From JADJQU01 sp035490315 (GTDB lineage Bacteria > Planctomycetota > UBA1135 > GCA-002686595): a stretch of DNA of 15,270 nt. The notes beneath the pieces are model-generated. The model was given only the letters and a program-made list of their open reading frames with translations, ran no database searches and was not told the origin of the DNA. A program made the position numbers and the translations under genes. Below, in pieces: positions 6,968-13,752 of this stretch. The first letter of the stretch is position 1. Each line of letters opens with the position of its first letter. The stretch is taken from contig DATHET010000242.1 in NCBI GenBank assembly GCA_035490315.1, positions 1 through 15,270 of the forward strand. The letters run 5' to 3'.

Positions 6968-7020
6968 CGCGAGAAGCACCGAGTCGGTCTCGGCTCTGAC
7001 GAGAAGAGGCTGGCGGCGCG

Positions 7021-7779
7021 CTAATGCCGCTCCGCCGAGTGCAGCGGCACGACGTCGGCCTTGGGATTCGTGATCACGAAGAACTTGCTGTGGCGGTAGA
7101 CCGCGTCGAGCCACACGTCGCGCGCGGTCTGCCATGCGGCGAAGAGCGCGATCAAGCCGAGGGGCGGGAAAACCCAGAGTGCCGGATGCCAGCCCAGGCT
7201 GTTGGCGCTTCCCGCCGCGAACATCGCCATGCACAGCCAGAGCCAGACGATCGCTCGGCCCGAGAGTCCGCGGAACTGGCAGAACCTCCAGAAAATCAAG
7301 CTGAGCGCGAGCACCGAGATCAACGTGATGTTGTCGATCTGGCCGGCGATGAAGCTCGTGGAATCGCTCTCGACGCGAGCGGTGAACAGGTGGAACAGGT
7401 GCACGATGGTCGAGGTCATCGCGAGGATGCAGAGGAAAACGTAGAGCCGGATCGCGTACCGCGGCAAGGGCCCGTGCGGGGTCGGCGAGGTGATCGCCAC
7501 ACTGACGGTCATGCACAAGAGTCCGAGCCCCCAGATCACCAGACCCGCGATTTTCCAAGCGGGGGTGCCGGCGAAGTGTCGCGAAGCCAGCGGCGCGGCG
7601 ATCAACAAAGCGAGCAGTGCGAAACCGATTCCTTGCAGGCCGTAGCGCGTCTTCTCCAGCGCGATCAGGTCGAATTTCAACGGCTGGACGCCGGGATGGT
7701 CGTCGCCGGACGCGTCGAGGCGCGGGTCGTGGACCTTGGCCGCCGGCGCGCTGCTAGCGGGATCCTGGGGCTCGCTCAT
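7021..7779 (-). CDS. Unrecognised six-helix membrane protein, coupled to the ABC exporter
   Basis: From ATG 7779 the protein has 252 residues: a polar N-terminus of about 45 residues, then six hydrophobic segments (about residues 48-66, 74-95, 108-130, 148-165, 177-195 and 201-217), and a hydrophilic C-terminal tail. I do not recognise the family. The start codon overlaps the stop of the ABC exporter as ATGA, with GAGGG at 7787-7791 seven bases upstream, so the two are very likely translated together. The frame is open further upstream to 7845, but that part lies inside the exporter gene and is a shadow. Helix 3 and the following loop hold several His residues, which I do not interpret. A role linked to the exporter or the neighbouring lipoprotein in the inner membrane is inferred from position only. 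Confidence 0.8.
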   Translation of the reverse strand: MSEPQDPASSAPAAKVHDPRLDASGDDHPGVQPLKFDLIALEKTRYGLQGIGFALLALLIAAPLASRHFAGTPAWKIAGLVIWGLGLLCMTVSVAITSPTPHGPLPRYAIRLYVFLCILAMTSTIVHLFHLFTARVESDSTSFIAGQIDNITLISVLALSLIFWRFCQFRGLSGRAIVWLWLCMAMFAAGSANSLGWHPALWVFPPLGLIALFAAWQTARDVWLDAVYRHSKFFVITNPKADVVPLHSAERH

Positions 7780-9707
7780 GGAGTCACCCTCGCGGTCGCG
7801 ATCACGTCGCTGCCCGGCTTGAACTGCACCGAGTGGAAGCGCCAATAGGCTCCGCGGCGCGCGATCAATTCGTCGTGGCTGCCGAGCTCGACGAGCCGAC
7901 CTGCATCGAGCACCGCGATGCGATCCGCGTTGCGAATCGTCGAGAGCCTGTGCGCGATCACGAGCACTGTGCGCCCCGCGATCAGACGATCGAGGGCTTC
8001 CTGCACCACCGCTTCGCTCTCGGAATCGAGGGCGCTGGTCGCTTCGTCGAGCAGCAAGAGCGGCGCGCCCTTGAGGATCGCGCGCGCGATCGTGATGCGC
8101 TGGCGCTGACCGCCCGAGAGCCGCGCACCCGCGTCGCCGACGCGCGTCGCATATTTCTCGGGCAGGCTCTCGATGAACTCGTGAATGTTCGCCGCGCGCG
8201 CCGCGGCCTCGACTTCAGCAGGGCTCGCGTCCGGCTTGCCGTAGCGGATGTTGTCGAGGATCGAGGTGTGGAACAGGAACGGGACCTGACCGACCATCGC
8301 GTACTGCTTCGTCCACGAATCGAGGGTCAGCTCGCGCAGATCGTGACCGTCGATCGTGATCCGGCCCGATCCAGGATCGATGAAGCGCGCCAGCAGGTCG
8401 ACCAGCGTGGTCTTGCCCGCGCCCGAGGCTCCGACCAGGGCCAGCATCTCGCCGCGCCGGATGTCGAGATCGAGGTCGACCAGAGCCGGGCGATCCGTGC
8501 CTCCATATTGGAAAGTCACGCCCTCGAAGCGCAGCCCCTTGCCCAGGGACTCGATCGCGTGGGCGCCCGGCCGCTCGATGATGTCCGGCGGCTCGTCGAG
8601 CAGCGCCTGGAGCCGATCCGCCGCGCCCGCGGACTCCTGGACCTTGCCGATCGAGTTCGTCAAGCGCTTGACGTGCCCGTAGATCAGCGAGATCGCGAGC
8701 AGGAAAGCGCCGAGCTGGCCCGCGTCGTCGAACCACTTGTGGCTGGAATTCACCCAGACGATCAAGGCCAGCAACAGGCCCAGCGTCAGGTTCGAGAGCA
8801 GCGCCGTCCAGGCCTCGATCGACGCGATCGCGCGCACCATGCGCATCGAGATCGAGAAGTACTCGGCGTTGACCTGCGCGTAGCGCGCGAGCTCGCGCTC
8901 CTCCGCCCGGAAGGCCTTGACCGTGCGAATCCCCGTGAAAATCTGCGTCAGGACTTCGACCGAAGCGCCCAGGCTGGTCAGGCTCTTCTTGCTGCGCTTG
9001 CGCACGCGCCGCCCGAGCACGGCGATCGGCAAAGCGATCAAGGGCAGGGCCAGGACGATGCTCAAGGTCGGCATGGGCGCCGTGATGAACGCGGCGGCCA
9101 GCGAGCCCAGGACCAGGAACGGCAGCTGCGTGCAGTCCTTGAGGATCACGTTGACCGACTGCAGCGTCGTGTTGACGTCGCTGGAGATGCGGCTCATCAA
9201 GTCGCCGAACTGCCGCTCGCCGTGGTAGCGCATCGACAGGCCGAGCAGGTGGCGGACGAGGCGCGTGCGCATGTCGATGACCATCGAGATCGCCACGCGC
9301 CGCGACATCCAGTTGAACAAATACTCGGACAGGGCCGCGACCAGGGCGAAGCCTCCGATCAGCGCGACGATGACCGCCACGGCGTGGAGCGTGTCGAGCT
9401 GCTCGTTCGGCGCTCCGAACAGGGCGTCGGTCGCGCGGCGCTTGGCTTCGAGGATCCAGGCGAAAGCGCCTTCGGCCGGCGCTTCCTCCGCGACCCCCGC
9501 CGGATCGGGGAAGAGCACGCGCTTGAGCAGCGGCTCGACCAGCAGGATCGGCCCCTTCTGCGCGATCGCGGTCAGCGAGGCCAGACCGAACACCGCGATC
9601 AAGGCCGGGAGGCGCGGGCGCACCTCGTCCTTCAGCAGGGAATACAGTCTGCTAAAACTCGAGCTGGCCACGAGTTCTAGTCTCGTGAGCCAACTCGCGA
9701 ATCGCAA
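7776..9707 (-). CDS. ABC exporter, transmembrane plus ATPase fusion (MsbA-like lipid/drug family)
   Basis: A single 643-residue chain joins a six-helix type I exporter domain (about residues 30-360) to an ATPase domain (about 392-630). Visible motifs are Walker A GASGAGKTT (426-434), Q-loop Gln474, signature LSGGQ (530-534), Walker B LLLLDE (550-555), D-loop SALD and switch His586. Such half-transporters dimerise; MsbA flips lipid A-core, while relatives export other lipids, peptides or drugs, so the substrate is not certain. The loop after the first helix (about 66-106) is longer than in MsbA. The first possible start is TTG 9707, 13 bp after the lipoprotein stop; GTG 9671 is an alternative and neither has a clear Shine-Dalgarno. 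It lies between a parvulin-like lipoprotein and a small membrane protein in one operon. Confidence 0.93.
   Translation of the reverse strand: MRFASWLTRLELVASSSFSRLYSLLKDEVRPRLPALIAVFGLASLTAIAQKGPILLVEPLLKRVLFPDPAGVAEEAPAEGAFAWILEAKRRATDALFGAPNEQLDTLHAVAVIVALIGGFALVAALSEYLFNWMSRRVAISMVIDMRTRLVRHLLGLSMRYHGERQFGDLMSRISSDVNTTLQSVNVILKDCTQLPFLVLGSLAAAFITAPMPTLSIVLALPLIALPIAVLGRRVRKRSKKSLTSLGASVEVLTQIFTGIRTVKAFRAEERELARYAQVNAEYFSISMRMVRAIASIEAWTALLSNLTLGLLLALIVWVNSSHKWFDDAGQLGAFLLAISLIYGHVKRLTNSIGKVQESAGAADRLQALLDEPPDIIERPGAHAIESLGKGLRFEGVTFQYGGTDRPALVDLDLDIRRGEMLALVGASGAGKTTLVDLLARFIDPGSGRITIDGHDLRELTLDSWTKQYAMVGQVPFLFHTSILDNIRYGKPDASPAEVEAAARAANIHEFIESLPEKYATRVGDAGARLSGGQRQRITIARAILKGAPLLLLDEATSALDSESEAVVQEALDRLIAGRTVLVIAHRLSTIRNADRIAVLDAGRLVELGSHDELIARRGAYWRFHSVQFKPGSDVIATARVTP
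7787..7791 (-). promoter_or_regulatory. Shine-Dalgarno site for the six-helix membrane protein
   Basis: The minus strand reads GAGGG seven bases before ATG 7779, within the last codons of the ABC exporter. It decides the start against the longer open frame. Confidence 0.6.
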
Positions 9708-9720
9708 ATGCCGGCGCGGC

Positions 9721-11697
9721 TCAGAATCCCTTGACGTCGCCCTTGGCGATCGCGTCGGTCAGCAATTGCCGCGAATAAGCGCCGAAACGCTGCATGCAGA
9801 CGAAATTCAGCAGGAATTCACGGTTGGCCGGAGCCTGCAGATTCAAGCCCGCCGAAGCCGGCTTGCGCGAATTGACCCGCGAGATGTAGTAGCCGCGCGG
9901 CCCCTGCATCACGTCGGAGATCGTGCCGCCCTGCTGGTCGAAGAAGATTTCGTCGGCCAGGCAGCGCCCGCGCAGATACGTCGTGTAGTCGGTCTCGAGC
10001 ATGTCGCCGGCGAGCTGGTTGCGCGTCTGCTCGCCGAAGCGGCCCTTGAACACGAATCCGAACTGGGGCTTCTGACCGACTTCGGGCATCGGCGGGTCCC
10101 AGAACTCCGAGTAGAGCTCGAGCAGGTCGCCCCAATCGGCGCCTGCGTCCAGCTTCGCCTTGAGCTCGCGCGCCTTGGCCTCGGCGGTCTTCCAACCATC
10201 GACTTTCCAGCGCGAGTTCGGGAAGTCGTAGGCGCTGGACAGGATCACCTCGGCGTCGATCTTCGCCGCGCCCGCGATCTGGTTCGCGCGCTGGAGATAA
10301 GGCATCAGCTGCGCGTCGCTGGCGATCTCGTCCTTGATCAGGTTGCGGTAGCTGCGCTGCATGAGCTCGTAGCGCAAGCAGGCCTGCATCGAGGGGAAAC
10401 CCTGGAGCACGATCGCGACCATCTCGTAATCGGTCAGCGCATCGCGGAAGGGCCGGTTCGGCGCGAAAGCCGCCTCGAACTCGGGCTGGGTCATCAGCGC
10501 GCCGTGCTGCGCGAGGTCGTGCTCGACCACGGCGAGCTGGGTCAGGAAACGGCGGGTTTCCTCGACGTTTTCCCAGGTGACGTGGGGCGCGATCGCGCTC
10601 CAGACTTCGCTGACCTTGATCGGCGTGCCCTCGACCATCAGCAGCGTGTCGTCCGGCAGCTTGCTCGGGTCGATCTCGACCTGGGCGAATTGATTGAGCG
10701 CTTCGAGCAGCCAGGAGCGCAGCGTGTCGGTCAGGATCGGATCGTCGGCCGGAAGCTCGTCGAGATGCTGGTCGATCATCATCTGCTTGCGCTGCTGGTA
10801 GCTCTCGATCGAGTCGTCGATGAAGCCGCGACCGCCGCTGGCCATGACGATCGCCTCGGTCGTCACACCGGGCCAGGTCACGGGATCCTCGGGGAAAAAC
10901 GTCTTGTCGAAGAGGATCGCCGGCTTCAGCTCGCTGACGTACACGTCGAGCGCCAGGTAGGCCCGGCCGACTTCTGTCGGGAAATCGAGCGACGGGTACT
11001 TGATCAGGAAGTCCTTGCGCATCTTCTCGATCGACTTCTCGACCTCGGCGTCGGAGACGGTCAGCTTGGACACGTCCTCGCCGGCGGCCTTGCGCTTGGC
11101 GATCTCGCCGCGGCAGATCACGTCGAACTTCAGCGAGTCGATGTGCTTGCTGCCGACGCCGTAGCACAGGTAGCGGCGGATCATCTCCTCTTCGATCACC
11201 TTGTCGTAGACCTTGATCGGGCCGCCGAGCTTGCTGCCCGACAGGGAATGGGGATCGACCTTCGAGGCCGGCGCGAGCACCACCGGGCAGGGCGTGGGCG
11301 GCGTGGTCGGCATCTGGACCGCGAAATTCGGCGCGATCGGCTTGACCACCGCGGGCTCGGTGGGCGTCTGCGGGTGGAGCTCGGTGGCCGGGGCGGCTCC
11401 GGGGGCGGCCGGCGGGGCGACCTGCGCGGGAACGGGAGTCTGGACAGGGGGAGTAGCCCCGGAACCCGCGCCAGTCTGGGCGGCCGTGGGGGCCGGCCGG
11501 CTCGGGGCGGCATCCGGTTTCGCCGGCTCCGCGGCGGGCTGGCTCGGCGCGGGCGCGACCCCAGGCTCCGGCGGAGCCACCTTGTCCATGGGCTGGTTAG
11601 CCACCGGCTCGCTCGGAGGCTGGGACTTGCTCGTGGATGCGTCCGAGGCGCAGGCGACCAGGAGCAAGGAAAGGAAGGGACTGAGGATGAGCTTCAT
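9721..11697 (-). CDS. Parvulin/SurA-like lipoprotein with Pro/Ala-rich tether
   Basis: The 658-residue protein starts MKLILSPFLSLLLVAC, a lipoprotein signal with lipobox LVAC and acylated Cys16. Residues 20-145 form a Pro/Ala-rich low-complexity tether. Two helical regions follow (about 160-255 and 355-460); the second contains VEGTPIKVSEVWSAI, like the first helix of SurA N-terminal domains. Residues about 480-612 follow the parvulin pattern: AEVILSS, a helix ending LDAGADWGDLLELYSE, a QFGFVFKGRF segment, and GGTISDVMQGPRGYYISRV before a short C-terminal helix. Parvulins catalyse prolyl isomerisation; SurA/PrsA types chaperone secreted proteins. Whether this copy is catalytic is unclear because the match is loose. 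It probably faces the periplasm on a membrane anchor. It is the first gene of a minus-strand operon with the ABC exporter 13 bp downstream. ATG 11697 has no clear Shine-Dalgarno. Confidence 0.78.
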   Translation of the reverse strand: MKLILSPFLSLLLVACASDASTSKSQPPSEPVANQPMDKVAPPEPGVAPAPSQPAAEPAKPDAAPSRPAPTAAQTGAGSGATPPVQTPVPAQVAPPAAPGAAPATELHPQTPTEPAVVKPIAPNFAVQMPTTPPTPCPVVLAPASKVDPHSLSGSKLGGPIKVYDKVIEEEMIRRYLCYGVGSKHIDSLKFDVICRGEIAKRKAAGEDVSKLTVSDAEVEKSIEKMRKDFLIKYPSLDFPTEVGRAYLALDVYVSELKPAILFDKTFFPEDPVTWPGVTTEAIVMASGGRGFIDDSIESYQQRKQMMIDQHLDELPADDPILTDTLRSWLLEALNQFAQVEIDPSKLPDDTLLMVEGTPIKVSEVWSAIAPHVTWENVEETRRFLTQLAVVEHDLAQHGALMTQPEFEAAFAPNRPFRDALTDYEMVAIVLQGFPSMQACLRYELMQRSYRNLIKDEIASDAQLMPYLQRANQIAGAAKIDAEVILSSAYDFPNSRWKVDGWKTAEAKARELKAKLDAGADWGDLLELYSEFWDPPMPEVGQKPQFGFVFKGRFGEQTRNQLAGDMLETDYTTYLRGRCLADEIFFDQQGGTISDVMQGPRGYYISRVNSRKPASAGLNLQAPANREFLLNFVCMQRFGAYSRQLLTDAIAKGDVKGF

Positions 11698-12039
11698 GCG
11701 CGAGGGTGGTTCGGAACTGGATTGGAGTCGGAACGGCCGTCCGCTCCCGTGCGGAGCTTTGGAGCGTTACTAGGTTACGGCCCCGGGAGCAGAAAGGTAA
11801 GTCGATTCGCCTGCCGCGGGCCTGGGGGCGTGACCCCAGCGGCCGGCGCGGAGCCAGAGTGGCGATTCCTCGGAGCCCGGCCGCACCCATGTCCCGTCCT
11901 GCGCGCGGTCTTGCAAGCTGGCGTGAATGGACTGATAGCGTTTGGGCCCGAAAAAATGGCGAAAAGTGGCGATTTCTGGGCTTGGGGTCTTTTCGAGGCG
12001 GGCTGTACGCTGGATCCAAGGAATTCGTTGGAACGCAGC
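11698..12039. other. Divergent intergenic region (342 bp), presumed promoter and leader region
   Basis: No convincing gene is seen between two divergent starts, so both promoters should lie here. It contains two short perfect hairpins: GCTCC/GGAGC at 11743-11757 (5-base loop) and CTGGGG/CCCCAG at 11822-11839 (6-base loop). The stretch at 11942-11985 is A-rich and holds a near-repeat, atggcgaaaa then gtggcgattt. An in-frame ATG at 11956 could extend the downstream gene by 28 residues but lacks a good ribosome site. I could not pick out a confident -35/-10 pair. Confidence 0.45.
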
Positions 12040-12729
12040 ATGCATTACGCACCGCGCACGATCGCGCTCATCACGGAGCTGTTCCATCCTCCGCGCCATC
12101 CCGAGCCCGCCCCGATCCAGCGTGTGCACAACCAGCTGTTCCAGACCGGGAATTCGCCCTACCAGGGCTTCGTGGTGACGCCGCAGGGAGCGGTGCTCTC
12201 GAATCCGACCGCGCGTCCGGGCGCCGCGTCGATGGCCGCCTTCCTCGGCGACCGGTTCCAGTTCCGCGAGGAGTTCTCGAGCTTGACGGTCGAGGAGTTC
12301 GCCCTGCGCGCGCGCTTCGTCAGCGAGCTGGTGGTCAGCCAGACCGGTGTGCAGGTCTTCACGGCCCAGCAAGTCACCGTGCGCACGCTGGTCAACCCGC
12401 GCTACTTCAAGGACAGCCGCACCTTCCTGAAGCAGGGCCTGCTCGGCCTCGAGGGCGAGACCGACGACTTCGGGCGCGAGCCGCAGCTCTTCGGCTTGCG
12501 GATGGTGTTCCCCGCGCAGGAGTCCGCGCCCCAGTCCTACGCCCTGCGCATCGAGTCCTACCACGCCGACACCCGCGACGTGTACATCGAGAACCAGGCC
12601 AATTTCCCGCCGATTCTCGTCGCGCGCGGCATGGCGCCGATCGAGAGCAACATCCTCGAGGCCTACCGTTTCCTGGTCGAGCGCGCGCTGCGTTTCGTCA
12701 GCCGCTTCGATGCCAAGGCCGAGACCTGA
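12040..12729 (+). CDS. Unrecognised 229-residue protein
   Basis: The chosen ATG at 12040 has GGAA eight bases upstream and gives 229 residues with strongly G/C-third codons. I do not recognise the family. The N-terminus, MHYAPRTIALITELFHPPRHPEP, is followed by a region with mixed short strands (about 30-75), a helix (about 76-95), a strand-rich core (about 96-170) including QTGVQVFTAQQVTVRTLVNPRYF, and a C-terminal helix ending VERALRFVSRFDAK. The pattern of paired strands around TVRTLVNPR and SYALRIESY, with a final helix, distantly recalls the TIGR04255-type proteins, but I do not claim membership. No signal peptide, membrane helix, metal-binding cluster or nucleotide motif is evident. It lies 111 bp upstream of a sulfotransferase on the same strand, but the gap and the different character make a functional link uncertain. 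Confidence 0.75.
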   Translation: MHYAPRTIALITELFHPPRHPEPAPIQRVHNQLFQTGNSPYQGFVVTPQGAVLSNPTARPGAASMAAFLGDRFQFREEFSSLTVEEFALRARFVSELVVSQTGVQVFTAQQVTVRTLVNPRYFKDSRTFLKQGLLGLEGETDDFGREPQLFGLRMVFPAQESAPQSYALRIESYHADTRDVYIENQANFPPILVARGMAPIESNILEAYRFLVERALRFVSRFDAKAET

Positions 12730-12840
12730 AAAGCCCTCGGGCGCGCGCGACGGGTTTGTAGACTGCTGGGCTCAAGCGGCCGATCCCGGGGCTCCGATAC
12801 CCCAGGCTCCGCCCGCCAGCCCCGCGCCTTCCCCCGAGCG

Positions 12841-13752
12841 ATGACTTCGACGACGCCTCCCTCCCAGCCCGAGCCCGCCTCGAAGCGCCCGCTGCTCGCC
12901 TTCTTCGGCCACCACAAGTGCGCGAGCACCTGGATCCACAGCATCGTCGACTGGGTCTGCGCCGACGCGGGCTGGAAACTCGCCTATCTCTACGACGAAA
13001 AGCCTTTCGGCAACGATCTCGCGGGCTTCGTCGACCGCGAAGGCATCGACTTCGTCTCGTATGTGAACGCCAACGCGAAGTTCGTCAATCTGCGCGATTT
13101 CCGCGGCTTCCACGTGGTCCGCGACCCGCGCGACCTGATCGTCTCGGCGTATTTCAGCCATCGGAATTCGCACCCGACGACCGATTGGCCGGAGTTGCCT
13201 GCGCACCGCGAGAAACTGAACAAGGTCCCCAAGGAAGAGGGCCTGCTCGCGGAGATGGAGTTCAACCGGCCGGTGCTCGAGGAGATGGTCCACTGGAATT
13301 ACGAGCAGGAGAATGTCCTGGAGCTGCGCCAGGAGGAGTTCACGCCGGATCCTTACCGCGGATTCTTGAACGTCTTCGGGTTCCTCGGCGTGCTCGACGA
13401 GGACAACTTCGCGAAGAAGCGGCAGTTGCCGTATCTGCTGCGCGCGGCGAACAACATCTGGTGGCGGCAGAACAAGCTGCCGTGGCGGCGGCCGTTGGAA
13501 AAGATTCCGGCGGAGCGGTTGCTCGGGATCGTGCACAACAATCGTTTCTCGAACTACGCCGGCGGTCGCAAGAAAGGTCAGGCGGACGAGAAGAGCCACT
13601 ACCGCAAGGGCGAGGCGGGCGACTGGGTCAACCACTTCACGCCGGCGCTGGTCGACAAGTTCAAGGATCGCTACGGCGATCTCGTCGTGAAGCTCGGTTA
13701 CGAGTCGACGCCGGACTGGTCGCTCGAAAAGTTCACGGTCCTGAAGCCCTGA
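12841..13752 (+). CDS. PAPS-dependent sulfotransferase (Sulfotransfer_1-like)
   Basis: Sulfotransferases move sulfate from PAPS to hydroxyl or amino groups of glycans, lipids or small molecules. All three family signatures are visible in this 303-residue protein: the 5'-phosphosulfate loop FFGHHKCASTW at residues 21-31 (Lys26 as the expected catalytic Lys), the 3'-phosphate motif VVRDPRDLIVSAYFSH at 92-107 (Arg94 and Ser102), and the C-terminal YRKGEAGDWVNHFT at 254-267, which closes over PAPS. There is no signal peptide or membrane helix, so it is a cytosolic-type enzyme. ATG 12841 is the natural start, although the Shine-Dalgarno is weak. Its 3' end overlaps by 20 bp with the convergent flippase gene, suggesting that a surface polysaccharide or its precursor may be the acceptor. 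The substrate is not determined by the sequence. Confidence 0.9.
   Translation: MTSTTPPSQPEPASKRPLLAFFGHHKCASTWIHSIVDWVCADAGWKLAYLYDEKPFGNDLAGFVDREGIDFVSYVNANAKFVNLRDFRGFHVVRDPRDLIVSAYFSHRNSHPTTDWPELPAHREKLNKVPKEEGLLAEMEFNRPVLEEMVHWNYEQENVLELRQEEFTPDPYRGFLNVFGFLGVLDEDNFAKKRQLPYLLRAANNIWWRQNKLPWRRPLEKIPAERLLGIVHNNRFSNYAGGRKKGQADEKSHYRKGEAGDWVNHFTPALVDKFKDRYGDLVVKLGYESTPDWSLEKFTVLKP

Noticed and set aside
7833..9680. Plus-strand open frame of about 615 codons opposite the ABC exporter
   Set aside because: It mirrors the exporter codon by codon, is dominated by Arg, Asp, Gln and His, and has no motifs; it arises from the exporter's codon bias.
11911..11938. Sigma-70-like promoter TTGCAA with 16 bases to TGATAG
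   Set aside because: The -10 element matches the consensus poorly and the spacing is short; too weak to annotate.
9265..12729. Plus-strand open frame of over 1,100 codons opposite the exporter and lipoprotein genes
   Set aside because: Most of it is antisense to well-supported minus-strand genes, is His/Arg/Asp-rich in the manner of a GC-rich shadow frame, and has no recognisable motif. Only its 3' end (12040-12729) has independent support.
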